Part shown: one piece after another, positions 1-8,885 of the stretch | Position numbering within the stretch: position 1 is the first letter of the stretch | How the letters are laid out: each line of letters opens with the position of its first letter | Source of the DNA: Acidithiobacillus ferrivorans | GTDB lineage: Bacteria; Pseudomonadota; Gammaproteobacteria; Acidithiobacillales; Acidithiobacillaceae | NCBI GenBank assembly: GCA_020723125.1 | Contig: DYJM01000012.1 | Span: forward strand, 1-33,942 | Length of the DNA stretch: 33,942 nt | Direction of reading: 5' to 3' | Position numbers and translations under genes: made by a program | The notes under the pieces: model-generated | What the model was told of the DNA's origin: nothing | What the model saw: only the letters and a program-made list of their open reading frames with translations | Database searches by the model: none

Positions 1-53
1 TTATGTGTCGCGTCAGTCTCACGTTATGTGGCGGCCAACGATCACCCCAAACA

Positions 54-1169
54 TCAATCCCAACTCAGCGCTCCCCCCGTCTGATACTCCGTCACCCGGG
101 TTTCAAAAAAGTTCTTTTCCTTTTTGAGATCCATCATTTCGCTCATCCACGGGAAAGGGTTTTGTATACCGGGATATTGCTGAGGCAAACCCAGTTGTAC
201 CAGGCGCCGGTTTCCGATGAATTTGACGTAGTCCTTGAATATCGGGGCATTCAGACCCAGAACGCCACGGGGCATGGTGTCGTCGGCGTAGGCGCATTCC
301 AGTTCCACGCCACGACGGATCAGATCAATAATTTCCTGCTGGAAGGTTTCTGTCCAAAGCTGTGGATTTTCGACCTTGATCTGGTTGGCCAAATCAATGC
401 CAAAATTACAGTGCATGGATTCATCGCGCAGAATGTACTGATATTGTTCGGCGGCGCCTACCATCTTGTTCTGTCGGCCCATGGCCAGAATCTGGCTGAA
501 CCCGACATAGAAAAAAGTCCCTTCCATAATGGCCGCAAAAACAATCAGCGAGCGCAGCAGTTTCTGGTCATTTTCCAGGGTACCCGTCTTGAAATTCGGG
601 TCGGCCAGGATGTCGATGAAGGGCATCAGAAACTGGTCTTTATCCCGCACCGACGGTACTTCGTGGTACATGTTGAAGATTTCACCTTCATCCAGGCCAA
701 TGGATTCGACAATGTACTGGTAGGCGTGGGTGTGAATGGCTTCCTCAAAGGCTTGCCGTAACATGTATTGGCGGCATTCCGGCGCGGTAATATGCCGATA
801 GGTGCCCAGTACAATGTTGTTGGCAGCGAGGCTGTCGGCGGTCACAAAAAAACCAAGATTACGCTTGACGATGCGGCGCTCATCTTCCGTGAGGCCTTTG
901 GGGTCTTTCCAGAGGGCAATATCACGGGACATCTGGATTTCCTGGGGCATCCAGTGGTTGGCGCAGGCAGCCAGATACTTGTCCCAGGCCCACTGATACT
1001 TGAAAGGAACCAGTTGATTGACATCCGCACGACCGTTGATGATGCGCTTGTCTTCGGCCCGTACCCGGGCGAAACGTATGCTTTCCTCTTCCGGCACGGA
1101 CTCCGGCAAATCATTCAGGCTGCTGCTGCGCAGTGCTTCGGGACGCAGGCTGTTTTCAAAATTCAACAT
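54..1169 (-). CDS. nrdB: Ribonucleoside-diphosphate reductase beta subunit (class I, R2)
   Basis: This is the radical-generating small subunit that works with NrdA to reduce ribonucleoside diphosphates to deoxyribonucleotides in the cytoplasm. At 371 aa it is family-sized. The di-iron ligand set is visible by alignment to E. coli R2: D112, E143, H146, E216, E250 and H253. The radical tyrosine is Y150, in the helix EEAIHTHAY, so it looks like a tyrosyl-radical (class Ia-type) enzyme. The flanking sequence, such as NHWMPQEI and [14 protein letters not shown], resembles the chlamydial R2 branch, in which the tyrosine is replaced by Phe; that resemblance is from memory. The C-terminus [11 protein letters not shown] matches the flexible R1-docking tail with its conserved radical-transfer Tyr. 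The ATG is preceded by AGAGGAGA, and the gene starts 20 bp after nrdA, so the two form one operon. The stop lies 53 bp from the window edge and no terminator is visible there. Confidence 0.96.
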   Translation of the reverse strand: MLNFENSLRPEALRSSSLNDLPESVPEEESIRFARVRAEDKRIINGRADVNQLVPFKYQWAWDKYLAACANHWMPQEIQMSRDIALWKDPKGLTEDERRIVKRNLGFFVTADSLAANNIVLGTYRHITAPECRQYMLRQAFEEAIHTHAYQYIVESIGLDEGEIFNMYHEVPSVRDKDQFLMPFIDILADPNFKTGTLENDQKLLRSLIVFAAIMEGTFFYVGFSQILAMGRQNKMVGAAEQYQYILRDESMHCNFGIDLANQIKVENPQLWTETFQQEIIDLIRRGVELECAYADDTMPRGVLGLNAPIFKDYVKFIGNRRLVQLGLPQQYPGIQNPFPWMSEMMDLKKEKNFFETRVTEYQTGGALSWD

Positions 1170-1189
1170 AACGGCAATTTCTCCTCTGC

Positions 1190-4042
1190 TTATTGGCAGG
1201 CTTCACAGGTGGGATCATCAATGGCACAGGCCTTGGGCTGGTGGCCGGACACGGCATTGAGAGTGCCTGTTTGTACAGTAGATTTTTCCGCCGCTGTGGC
1301 TCCCAGCGAGCGCAGGTAATAGGTGGTTTTGAGCCCGCGCTTCCAGGCCAGACGGTAGGTTTCATCAATTTTCTTGCCGGACGGCTGGCTAAAATACAGG
1401 TTCAGACTCTGCGCCTGATCCAGCCATTTCTGACGACGCGCAGCGGCTTCGACCAGCCATTCCGGATCGGTTTCGAAGGCATTGGCATAAAGCGGCTTGA
1501 GGGCGGCAGGAATACGATCCACGGGCAAGACCGATCCGTCGAAGTATTTGAGGTCATTGACCATGACTTCGTCCCAGAGTCCCTGACGTTTGAGGTCATG
1601 CACCAAGTAGCTGTTTACCACCGTAAATTCGCCGGACAGGTTGGATTTGACGTAAAGGTTTTGATAAATGGGCTCAATCCCCTGGCTGACGCCAACAATG
1701 TTGGAAATGGTCGCCGTGGGGGCGATAGCCAGACAATTGCTGTTACGGATGCCTTTGCGAACCTTGTCCCGCAGCCCGTTCCAGTCGAGGCGCATGCTGC
1801 GGTCTAGGTCAACGCCGTGTTCACGGTTGGCAGCCAGCAGTTCGATGCTGTCGATGGGCAACACTCCCTGACTCCAGAGTGAACCCTGGAAGCTCGGGTA
1901 ACTGCCTCGTTCCTGCGCCAGATCGGCAGAAGCCTCAATGGCGTAGTAGGAAATCACTTCCTGACTGATGTCGGCAAAGGCGACGGCCGCTGGCGAAGCA
2001 TAGGGTATCCGCATTTCCAGCAGGGCATCCGAAAAGCCCATCAGACCCAGACCCACAGGACGATGGCGCATATTGCTGTTGCGCGCCTTGGCCACGGCGT
2101 AGTAGTTCATGTCGATGACATTATCGAGCATGCGCATGGCGATGCGGATGGTCCGGCTGAGCTTGTCGGTGTCCAGCAGTTCCAGCAGTTCTTCGGGCGT
2201 GCTGTCGGTGCGCAGGGCGGATTGATCGGCGCTTGCGGTATTTTTCAGGTGCGCAACCAGGTTCACGGAGCCCAGATTACAAACGGCAATTTCCTTGTCG
2301 TTGGTGTTGAGGGTGATTTCCGTGCAGAGATTGGAACTATGTACGACACCCACGTGCTGCTGCGGGCTGCGCAAATTGCAGGGGTCCTTGAAAGTAATCC
2401 AGGGGTGACCGGTTTCAAAGAGCATGGTCAGCATTTTGCGCCACAGCTGCAGAGCCGGAACTTTTTTGTACAGTTCGATTTCACCCGCATCGGCCATGCG
2501 CTCGTAATGTTCGTAGCGTTCCCGGAAAGCCGAGCCGGTCAGATCATGCAGATCTGCCGTTTCATTCGGGCTGAACAGCGTCCAGGCAGTACCACTTTCC
2601 ACCCGCTCCATAAACAGGTCGGGAATCCAGTTGGCGGTGTTCATGTCATGGGTGCGGCGGCGGTCATCGCCGGTGTTTTTGCGCAGTTCCAGAAACTCCT
2701 CGATGTCCATGTGCCAGGTTTCGAGGTAGGCGCAGACTGCACCCTTGCGCTTGCCGCCCTGGTTGACGGCAACGGCGGTGTCATTGACCACCTTGAGGAA
2801 GGGCACGACGCCCTGGGATTTACCATTGGTGCCCTTGATGAAAGAACCCAGCGCCCGTACGGGGGTCCAGTCGTTCCCCAGACCGCCGCTGAATTTGGAG
2901 AGCAGGGCGTTTTCCTTGATGGCTTCGTAAATATCGTCCAGATCGTCGCCCACGGTGGTCAGGAAGCAGCTCGACAATTGCGGCCGCAAAGTTCCCGAAT
3001 TGAAAAGGGTGGGGGTCGAACTGACAAAGTCGAAGCTGGACAGCACTTCATAAAAGGCGATGGCCTGTTCTTCACGGTCCACTTCATTGACAGCCAGACC
3101 CATGGCCACCCGCATCCAGAAAGACTGAGGCAGTTCAATATGGCGTTCGCGGACATGCAGGAAATAACGATCATAAAGAATCTGCAGGCCCAGATACTGG
3201 AAATTGAGATCGCGTTCGGGTTTGATAGCCGCTGTAATGCGGTCCAGATCATATTGACCAAGGCGCGGATCAATCAGTTCGTGGGCAATGCCGGTCTGCA
3301 GGTAATCCCGGAAGTATTCAGGATAGCGGGCGGCCATTTCGGCCTGGGTGGCAGCTTCTCCCAGCACTTCCCAACGTACCCGGTCCAGCAACAGGCGCGC
3401 AGAAACATAAGCATAGGCAGGGTCGCGCTCGATCATGATCCGGCTGGCCAAAATGGGGGCCTGAAACAGTTCATCTTCGCTGATGCCATCGTACAGATTT
3501 TTGCTGGTGTTGCTCATCAGGGTATCAACGGAAACAGCTTCGCCAAGGCCGCTGCAGGCTTCCTCAATGACGGCCCGCAAACGCTTCAGATCGAGCGCCC
3601 GCTGCGTCCCGTCCGGATATTTCACCTGAATTTGCGGTATGCCCGTCTGGGGGGCTGAAACGCTCTGTTGACGGCGTTCGCGGGCGCGCTCTTCGCGGTA
3701 AAGCACGTAGGCACGCGCGACTTCGTGTTCGCCGGCCCGCATCAAGGCCAGCTCCACCTGATCCTGAATATCTTCTATATGGAAGGTGCCACCACCCGGC
3801 TGGCGTCTTTGCAGCGCCGCAATGACCTGCCCGGTCAGACGCGTGACGAGGTCGCGCACCCGGGCGCTGGCGGCACCGCTGCCACCTTCCACGGCCAGAA
3901 AGGCTTTGGTCATGGCAATGTGGATTTTGCTGGCGTCAAAGGTGACCACCGCATTATTGCGGCGGATGACCTTGTAATGACTGGCTTCTGAGGGATCGTA
4001 TGCAGGATTGCTGACAACAGTTTGAGCGGCGGGATTGGGCAT
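1190..4042 (-). CDS. nrdA: Ribonucleoside-diphosphate reductase alpha subunit (class I, R1)
   Basis: This is the catalytic and allosteric large subunit of class I ribonucleotide reductase. At 950 aa it is longer than E. coli NrdA (761 aa) because of its N-terminus. Residues about 22-118 form an ATP-cone ([12 protein letters not shown], then KIHIAMTKA). Residues about 138-225 form a second, more diverged cone that corresponds to the single cone of E. coli. The active site is complete: C359 and C588 as the redox pair, and N571, C573 and E575 in SSNLCTEI, where C573 is the thiyl-radical cysteine. Y908-Y909 carry the long-range radical path. The extreme C-terminus TCEACQ supplies a CxxC pair (C946, C949) for re-reduction by thioredoxin or glutaredoxin. 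The ATG has GGAG upstream. The gene is first in the operon with nrdB and lies behind a promoter carrying NrdR and DnaA sites. Confidence 0.97.
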   Translation of the reverse strand: MPNPAAQTVVSNPAYDPSEASHYKVIRRNNAVVTFDASKIHIAMTKAFLAVEGGSGAASARVRDLVTRLTGQVIAALQRRQPGGGTFHIEDIQDQVELALMRAGEHEVARAYVLYREERARERRQQSVSAPQTGIPQIQVKYPDGTQRALDLKRLRAVIEEACSGLGEAVSVDTLMSNTSKNLYDGISEDELFQAPILASRIMIERDPAYAYVSARLLLDRVRWEVLGEAATQAEMAARYPEYFRDYLQTGIAHELIDPRLGQYDLDRITAAIKPERDLNFQYLGLQILYDRYFLHVRERHIELPQSFWMRVAMGLAVNEVDREEQAIAFYEVLSSFDFVSSTPTLFNSGTLRPQLSSCFLTTVGDDLDDIYEAIKENALLSKFSGGLGNDWTPVRALGSFIKGTNGKSQGVVPFLKVVNDTAVAVNQGGKRKGAVCAYLETWHMDIEEFLELRKNTGDDRRRTHDMNTANWIPDLFMERVESGTAWTLFSPNETADLHDLTGSAFRERYEHYERMADAGEIELYKKVPALQLWRKMLTMLFETGHPWITFKDPCNLRSPQQHVGVVHSSNLCTEITLNTNDKEIAVCNLGSVNLVAHLKNTASADQSALRTDSTPEELLELLDTDKLSRTIRIAMRMLDNVIDMNYYAVAKARNSNMRHRPVGLGLMGFSDALLEMRIPYASPAAVAFADISQEVISYYAIEASADLAQERGSYPSFQGSLWSQGVLPIDSIELLAANREHGVDLDRSMRLDWNGLRDKVRKGIRNSNCLAIAPTATISNIVGVSQGIEPIYQNLYVKSNLSGEFTVVNSYLVHDLKRQGLWDEVMVNDLKYFDGSVLPVDRIPAALKPLYANAFETDPEWLVEAAARRQKWLDQAQSLNLYFSQPSGKKIDETYRLAWKRGLKTTYYLRSLGATAAEKSTVQTGTLNAVSGHQPKACAIDDPTCEACQ

Positions 4043-4136
4043 GTTGAGACTCCGAAGCTGGGCGTAAAGGGCCTGGAAAAAGCGTTTATGTCACGCAATG
4101 GGCACCCGGAAAACAATCGCCTGCCAGACGCCCCAC

Positions 4137-4152
4137 ACACCAAATATAGTCT
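4137..4152. promoter_or_regulatory. NrdR box 1 (over the nrdA -10 element)
   Basis: ACACCAAATATAGTCT matches the published NrdR-box consensus (acaCwATATaTwGtgt) at 13 of 16 positions by hand alignment. NrdR is the Zn-finger/ATP-cone repressor that shuts ribonucleotide reductase operons when dATP is high. The site lies across the -10 hexamer, where binding would block RNA polymerase. No nrdR gene is in the window. Confidence 0.72.
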
Positions 4153-4170
4153 TGCTGGTGCTGTTGTCAA
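4143..4170 (-). promoter_or_regulatory. Sigma-70-type promoter of nrdAB
   Basis: Read on the minus strand, an exact TTGACA (-35, 4165-4170) is followed after 16 bp by TATATT (-10, 4143-4148). Transcription would start near 4136 and give a leader of roughly 95 nt before the nrdA ATG. Both hexamers are covered or touched by NrdR-box-like sequences, which supports the assignment. The start site itself is inferred. Confidence 0.7.
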
Positions 4171-4183
4171 CTACATATTGTGG
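4168..4183. promoter_or_regulatory. NrdR box 2 (at the nrdA -35 element)
   Basis: CAACTACATATTGTGG matches the NrdR-box consensus at 12 of 16 positions. It begins exactly 31 bp from box 1, about three helical turns, which is the spacing known for paired NrdR sites bound on one DNA face. It overlaps the end of the -35 hexamer and the first DnaA-like box. The pair is stronger evidence than either box alone. Confidence 0.7.
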
Positions 4184-4221
4184 ATGAAAGGGTGGATAAA
4201 TGGCTTGCAAGTTGTGGATAA
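4179..4221 (-). promoter_or_regulatory. Cluster of three DnaA boxes upstream of nrdA
   Basis: Three 9-mers in the same orientation read on the minus strand: TCATCCACA (4179-4187, 8/9 to TTATCCACA), TTATCCACC (4191-4199, 8/9) and TTATCCACA (4213-4221, perfect). In E. coli, DnaA binds upstream of nrdAB and modulates its transcription, so the same link between dNTP synthesis and replication is likely here. An origin is unlikely: there is no AT-rich unwinding region or dnaA/gidA neighbourhood, and the boxes sit at promoter distance. Confidence 0.65.
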
Positions 4222-4262
4222 GATAGCCAGTGCAATCATTTTGCGAAGATTTTCGAAGGGGC

Positions 4263-4458
4263 ACAAAAACGGCAGAGAACCGGGAGGCTTTTTGCTCCAA
4301 CGTCCCTTGCCTGTTGTTCCAGGGTTCATCCTGCTGTCAGGAGAGAACTCGCCCTGCGGGCTCAGACAGCTCTCCTGACGGGCGCAGGATTTCACCAGGA
4401 ACAACAACGGCGCGGGCCAAAGTCGCGGCAAAGCCTCCCGGTTCTCTGCCGTTTTTGT
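4263..4458. repeat. 196-bp nested inverted repeat (MITE-like or large RNA hairpin)
   Basis: The outer arms 4263-4291 and 4430-4458 are perfect 29-bp inverted repeats (ACAAAAACGGCAGAGAACCG and onward). Further paired blocks are nested inside: 4313-4320 with 4398-4405 (8 bp), 4328-4334 with 4384-4390 (7 bp), 4336-4345 with 4370-4379 (10 bp) and 4351-4354 with 4358-4361 (4 bp). No credible ORF lies within it. Each arm carries A5/T5 at its outer edge, so either strand would end as a stem followed by T5, like a giant bidirectional terminator. Clear target-site duplications were not found; only a weak GAAGG repeat flanks it at unequal distances. It fills most of the nrdA/tldD gap. What is left of 4043-4555 holds the nrd control sites, the nrdA leader and the tldD promoter region. 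Confidence 0.85.
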
Positions 4459-4496
4459 TGGAATGAAGGAGTATTTCTATAAGATTAAATTTGGAC

Positions 4497-4526
4497 TTGT
4501 TCTAATTGGTCTCTTGGGCGCATACT
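4497..4526 (+). promoter_or_regulatory. Candidate tldD promoter
   Basis: TTGTTC (4497-4502) and CATACT (4521-4526) are separated by 18 bp in the AT-richer stretch between the inverted repeat and tldD. Each hexamer has two mismatches to consensus. The call rests mostly on the need for a promoter here, because the upstream gene is divergent. Confidence 0.35.
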
Positions 4527-4555
4527 GACGGCATGGACTCTCAAGGAAGGATGAT

Positions 4556-6001
4556 ATGACTGCTTCAACCCTCGATATAGCGCGTGCCACCTTGTTTACT
4601 CCCGGCGGAATCAGTGAAGGGGAGCTGGAAAAAGTGTTTGGCCGACTGTCTCATCGGGCGCTGGACGATGCCGACCTGTACTTTCAGTACAGTCGCAGCG
4701 AAGGCTTCAGTCTCGAAGAAGGAGTGGTGAAAAACGGGAGTCATTCCATTGAACAGGGGGTAGGGGTGCGCGCCATTCAGGGCGAGCGGCAGGGCTTGGC
4801 CTACTCCGATGAAATTGGCGTCGAGGCACTGCTGACGGCGGCTGATGCAGCGCGCGCCATTGTCCATCAACCGGGTGAAAATCGGGGCCTGGTCTGGCAG
4901 CGGCGCAATGGGCTGTCCTTGTATCAGCCAACCGATCCGTTGGCCTCTATTCCTAATGAAGAAAAAATCGCCCTGCTGGAGCGGGTGGAGCAGGTGGCGC
5001 GGTCGGTAGACCCCCGCATTGTTCAGGTGATGGCCAGTCTGAGTGCCAAATTTGAGGCGGTGCTGGTCGCGCGGCTGGATGGCACCATGGCGGCAGACGT
5101 CCGTCCTTTGGTGCGTCTCCATGTTTCGGCCATTGCCGAGCAGGGCGGACGGCGCGAGCAGGGGAGCGCCGGTGGTGGTGGTCGTTATGATTACCAGACC
5201 TTCCTGAAAGGCCAGATGGCCGATGATTTTGCCCGCGAAGCCGCGCGTCAGGCACTGATTAATCTGGAAGCCGAAGCGGCCCCGGCAGGGAGTATGGATG
5301 TGGTGCTGGGGCCGGGTTGGCCGGGCATTTTACTGCATGAAGCCATTGGCCATGGCCTGGAAGGTGATTTCAATCGCAAGGGCACCAGTGCCTTCAGTGG
5401 TCGGGTTGGTGAGCGGGTTGCGGCTCCTGGGGTGACCGTGGTGGACGACGGTACCCTCGAAAATCGCCGGGGCAGCCTGAATGTCGATGACGAAGGCACG
5501 GAAACCCAGTGTACCACCCTCATCGAAGACGGAATCCTCAAGGGCTATTTGCAGGACACACTCAACGCCCGCCTGACCGGCACTCGTTCTACCGGCAATG
5601 GTCGTCGCGAGTCCTACGCGCATCTCCCCATGCCCCGGATGACCAATACCTACATGCGTGCGGGGGATCGGGATCCTCAGGAAATTATTGCCAGTGTCCG
5701 GCGTGGTCTTTATGCGGTGAATTTTGGCGGGGGACAGGTGGATATTACCAACGGTAAGTTCGTGTTTTCCGCTTCTGAAGCCTATCTCATTGAAAATGGT
5801 AAAATAACCCGGCCGATAAAAGGGGCGACACTGATTGGCAACGGTCCGGATGTACTGACCAGGGTTGAAATGATCGGTAATGACCTCCAATTGGATACGG
5901 GTGTGGGTACTTGTGGCAAGGATGGTCAGAGTGTGCCGGTGGGCGTTGGTCAGCCTACTCTCAAAATACGCGATCTGACGGTGGGAGGAACACAGGGTTG
6001 A
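4556..6001 (+). CDS. tldD: Metallopeptidase TldD
   Basis: TldD is the catalytic half of the TldD/TldE (PmbA) zinc peptidase, which processes unstructured or modified peptides such as microcin B17 precursors and the CcdA antitoxin in E. coli. The protein is 481 aa, the usual size. The signature is clear: H261-E-A-I-G-H266 (HExxxH), followed by [19 protein letters not shown], and a late conserved cysteine in [11 protein letters not shown] near residue 454. The ATG at 4556 sits five bases after AAGGAAGG. The gene diverges from nrdA across the repeat-bearing gap, and ftsH follows after 96 bp. The partner gene pmbA is not in the window; it is usually unlinked, so this is not alarming. Confidence 0.95.
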   Translation: MTASTLDIARATLFTPGGISEGELEKVFGRLSHRALDDADLYFQYSRSEGFSLEEGVVKNGSHSIEQGVGVRAIQGERQGLAYSDEIGVEALLTAADAARAIVHQPGENRGLVWQRRNGLSLYQPTDPLASIPNEEKIALLERVEQVARSVDPRIVQVMASLSAKFEAVLVARLDGTMAADVRPLVRLHVSAIAEQGGRREQGSAGGGGRYDYQTFLKGQMADDFAREAARQALINLEAEAAPAGSMDVVLGPGWPGILLHEAIGHGLEGDFNRKGTSAFSGRVGERVAAPGVTVVDDGTLENRRGSLNVDDEGTETQCTTLIEDGILKGYLQDTLNARLTGTRSTGNGRRESYAHLPMPRMTNTYMRAGDRDPQEIIASVRRGLYAVNFGGGQVDITNGKFVFSASEAYLIENGKITRPIKGATLIGNGPDVLTRVEMIGNDLQLDTGVGTCGKDGQSVPVGVGQPTLKIRDLTVGGTQG

Positions 6002-6012
6002 ACAAAATCTTA

Positions 6013-6041
6013 TTGTCAGTGGCTTTTCAGAGGGCTAACAT
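6013..6041 (+). promoter_or_regulatory. Candidate ftsH promoter
   Basis: TTGTCA (6013-6018) and TAACAT (6036-6041) with a 17-bp spacer lie in the 96-bp tldD/ftsH gap. They would give a leader of about 50 nt. I saw no heat-shock (sigma-32) type element here, though ftsH is heat-inducible in many bacteria. Confidence 0.45.
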
Positions 6042-6097
6042 CAAAGCATCTGTCGGTCTTGAATCTGGATCAAATTCTCCCTTGCGGGGGGTAACTT

Positions 6098-8023
6098 ATG
6101 AATAATGTCTTAAAAAACGTTTTGTTATGGGTGGCCATAGGCGTCATTCTGATGCTGGTGTTTCAGAACCTCAATACGAGTAGTTCGACACCCGCTCAGG
6201 CTATGGACTTTTCGACCTTTGTGAATAGCATCAAGCAAGGGCAAGTCGCCGATGTGAATATTGATGCCAATCATGTAACGGGTAGTCTCAGTTCCGGGCA
6301 AAAGTTCAGCGTTTACACGCCGACCAATGATACCCAGCTGGTGCCCCAGTTGCTTGCCGCAGGCGTGAAAATCAATGTGAAACCCCCGGCAGGACAATCC
6401 ATCTTGCTGTCCATCCTGATTTCCTGGTTCCCCATGTTGCTGCTGATTGGCGTCTGGATTTTCTTCATGCGCCAGATGGGTGGCGGTGGCGCGGGTGGTC
6501 GTGGCGCCATGACATTCGGGCGCAGCAAGGCCCGGATGCTGACTGAAGAAAACAACAAGGTCACCTTCGCTGATGTGGCGGGCGTTGAAGAGGCCAAGGA
6601 AGAGCTGGCGGAAATTGTCGACTTCCTGCGCGATCCCCAAAAATTCCAGCGCCTCGGTGGTCGGATTCCCAAGGGCGTGCTGTTGATGGGTTCACCGGGT
6701 GCCGGTAAAACCTTGTTGGCACGCGCCATTGCCGGTGAAGCCCGGGTACCGTTCTTCTCCATTTCCGGCTCGGATTTTGTGGAAATGTTCGTGGGCGTCG
6801 GCGCCTCGCGGGTTCGCGACATGTTCGAGCAGGCGAAAAAACATGCACCCTGCATCATTTTCATTGACGAAATTGATGCAGTTGGACGCCAGCGTGGCGC
6901 GGGTCTTGGCGGCGGTAATGATGAGCGCGAACAGACCCTCAACCAGTTGCTGGTAGAGATGGATGGTTTTGAAGGTACGGAAGGGATCATTGTGGTGGCT
7001 GCCACCAACCGTCCGGATGTGCTGGATCCTGCCCTGTTGCGTCCTGGCCGTTTTGATCGTCAGGTCACTGTGCCTCTGCCCGATATTCGCGGTCGTGAAC
7101 AGATTCTGCAGGTTCACATGCGCAAGGTGCCTATTACGCCCGACGTGGATCCCAAGGTCATTGCCCGGGGTACGCCTGGTTTTTCCGGGGCTGATCTGGC
7201 CAACCTGGTCAACGAAGCAGCCTTGATGGCGGCGCGCAAGAGTAAGCGTCTGGTCGATATGCATGACTTTGAAAATGCCAAAGACAAGGTCATGATGGGT
7301 GCTGAACGCAAATCGGTAGTGATGAGTGACAAGCAGCGGGAAACTACGGCATATCATGAATCGGGTCACGCGGTGGTTGCCAAGCTGTTGCCTGGCACGG
7401 ATCCGGTGCATAAAGTCACCATCATTCCTCGTGGTCGGGCATTGGGTGTCACCATGCAATTGCCCACGGAAGACCGCTTCAACTACGAGCGTGGGGAAAT
7501 TCTCAATAACATTTCCATCCTCATGGGTGGACGTATTGCCGAGGAAGTCTTCCTGAATCAGATGACCACGGGCGCGGGTAATGATATTGAACGCGCCACG
7601 GATCTGGCCCGGAAAATGGTGACCCAGTGGGGTATGTCCAGTATTGGACCCATGGTGATTGGTGAAAAGGAAGAAGAAGTGTTCATCGGTCGGGAAATGA
7701 CCAAGCATAGCAACATTTCCGAACAGACAGCCATGACGGTTGATGGAGAAATCCGGGGCATCATCCGTGAACGTTATGATGTGGCGCGCAAGCTGATCGA
7801 GGAAAATCGCGACAAGGTCGAGGCTATGGCCCAGGCGTTGCTGAAGTACGAAACTCTGGATTCCAGTCAGGTGAGTGACATCATGGCCGGGCGTGATCCC
7901 CGTCCGCCGGTAGATGACGCGGGCAGTTATCCGACCATGCCCACAGATGGTAATGCTGCCAGTTCGGATAAAACCGGTGGTCAGACCCTGCCGGGCCTCA
8001 ATCCCGGAGAACATCCCGTTTGA
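6098..8023 (+). CDS. ftsH: ATP-dependent zinc metalloprotease FtsH
   Basis: This is a membrane-anchored AAA+ protease that degrades misfolded membrane proteins and short-lived regulators. The order of parts is canonical over 641 aa: a first membrane helix at about 8-23, a periplasmic domain, a second helix at about 102-123, then the AAA module. The AAA module has Walker A GSPGAGKT (198-205), pore loop FVG (231-233), Walker B IIFIDE (253-258) and arginine fingers R315 and R318. The M41 protease has HESGH (420-424), and D496 in GAGND is the likely third zinc ligand. The ATG follows a G-rich ribosome site, GGGGGG. folP overlaps the stop codon, so the two are co-transcribed as in many gammaproteobacteria (ftsH-folP-glmM). 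Confidence 0.97.
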   Translation: MNNVLKNVLLWVAIGVILMLVFQNLNTSSSTPAQAMDFSTFVNSIKQGQVADVNIDANHVTGSLSSGQKFSVYTPTNDTQLVPQLLAAGVKINVKPPAGQSILLSILISWFPMLLLIGVWIFFMRQMGGGGAGGRGAMTFGRSKARMLTEENNKVTFADVAGVEEAKEELAEIVDFLRDPQKFQRLGGRIPKGVLLMGSPGAGKTLLARAIAGEARVPFFSISGSDFVEMFVGVGASRVRDMFEQAKKHAPCIIFIDEIDAVGRQRGAGLGGGNDEREQTLNQLLVEMDGFEGTEGIIVVAATNRPDVLDPALLRPGRFDRQVTVPLPDIRGREQILQVHMRKVPITPDVDPKVIARGTPGFSGADLANLVNEAALMAARKSKRLVDMHDFENAKDKVMMGAERKSVVMSDKQRETTAYHESGHAVVAKLLPGTDPVHKVTIIPRGRALGVTMQLPTEDRFNYERGEILNNISILMGGRIAEEVFLNQMTTGAGNDIERATDLARKMVTQWGMSSIGPMVIGEKEEEVFIGREMTKHSNISEQTAMTVDGEIRGIIRERYDVARKLIEENRDKVEAMAQALLKYETLDSSQVSDIMAGRDPRPPVDDAGSYPTMPTDGNAASSDKTGGQTLPGLNPGEHPV

Positions 8024-8868
8024 CCGTAACGCTGGATTGCAATGGGCGCCCGCTGTACTTGGGGCGCCCTTGTGTTATGGGGATTTTGAATGTCACCCCC
8101 GACTCTTTCTCCGATGGCGGAACTTATATCCGTCCGGAGTCGGCGGTTATGCGGGCACGCCAAATCTGGGAGGGCGGCGGCGACATCATTGATATTGGTG
8201 CAGAATCAACCCGTCCGGGTGCCCCCGCTGTTTCCGAGGCCGAAGAAATGGATCGTCTGCTGCCCGTTGTGGAAGCGGTGCTGGCAGCGGTGCCTTTGCC
8301 GGTGTCCATAGATACTTACAAAGCCAAGGTCATGCGCGAAGCCTGGTCCCTGGGTGCGGGCTTGATGAATGATGTCACGGCACTGCAAGGCGACCCGCAA
8401 TCGTTGGCTATGGTCGCAGAGTTGGACATTCCGGTTTGCCTGATGCATATGCGGGGCACTCCACGAACCATGCAGACCAATACCCACTATGACGATGTGC
8501 TTGGCGAGGTAATCGGTTTTTTCAGGGAACGTATGGCTGCATGTGCAACAGCAGGAATCCGCCGCGAACAGTTATTGCTGGACCCCGGATTTGGCTTTGC
8601 CAAAGATCTACGGGGAAACTGCCGGCTTTTGCGGGAACTGGACGCATTGCAAAACATAGGGTTGCCGATTGTTGTCGGGGTTTCCCGAAAAAGCATGATC
8701 GGCGAGTTGTCTGGCGTCGCCCTTGCCGCTCAACGTCTGGCCGGTAGCCTTGCCGCCGCACTCTGGGCTGTGGCCCATGGTGCGCAGGTGCTGCGTGTTC
8801 ACGATGTGGCAGAAACGGTGCAGGCCATCAAAGTCTGGGCAGGTATTCAGGAACAGGGTGGTAAATAA
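8020..8868 (+). CDS. folP: Dihydropteroate synthase
   Basis: The enzyme condenses p-aminobenzoate with dihydropterin pyrophosphate in folate synthesis and is the sulfonamide target. At 282 aa it is a normal-size TIM barrel with GILNVTPDSFSDGG (21-34), DIGAESTRPG (58-67), SIDTYKA, MNDVTAL, the pterin-site LDPGFGFAK (187-195) and GVSRKS (220-225). The start is TTG at 8020, overlapping the ftsH stop by four bases (TTGA), with GGAGA nine bases upstream. The next ATG would cut into the first conserved motif, so TTG is preferred. Translational coupling to ftsH is likely. glmM begins 17 bp downstream. Confidence 0.96.
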   Translation: MTVTLDCNGRPLYLGRPCVMGILNVTPDSFSDGGTYIRPESAVMRARQIWEGGGDIIDIGAESTRPGAPAVSEAEEMDRLLPVVEAVLAAVPLPVSIDTYKAKVMREAWSLGAGLMNDVTALQGDPQSLAMVAELDIPVCLMHMRGTPRTMQTNTHYDDVLGEVIGFFRERMAACATAGIRREQLLLDPGFGFAKDLRGNCRLLRELDALQNIGLPIVVGVSRKSMIGELSGVALAAQRLAGSLAAALWAVAHGAQVLRVHDVAETVQAIKVWAGIQEQGGK

Positions 8869-8885
8869 TCTTTGAAGGAAAATCA

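Noticed and set aside
3-761. 252-aa plus-strand ORF opposite nrdB
   Set aside because: It is entirely antisense to nrdB, whose metal ligands and C-terminal tail confirm the minus-strand frame.
2063-3658. 531-aa plus-strand ORF antisense to nrdA
   Set aside because: It lies wholly opposite a clearly functional NrdA, has no recognisable domain, and is the sort of long open antisense frame produced by GC-biased codon use.
4179-4221. Replication origin suggested by clustered DnaA boxes
   Set aside because: There are only three boxes, no AT-rich unwinding tract, no dnaA, dnaN or gidA nearby, and the spacing suits promoter control of nrdA.
4022-4378. 118-aa plus-strand ORF in the nrdA/tldD gap
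   Set aside because: It crosses the nrdA start, the promoter with its NrdR/DnaA sites and half of the inverted repeat; the sequence shows no domain and no ribosome site.
4255-4469. Target-site duplication flanking the inverted repeat
   Set aside because: GAAGG occurs on both sides but at four and seven bases from the arms rather than flush, so it does not meet the standard for a transposition footprint.
6692-8014. 440-aa minus-strand ORF opposite ftsH
   Set aside because: It is His/Gly/Thr-rich sequence generated by reading ftsH codons backwards, with no ribosome site and no family resemblance.
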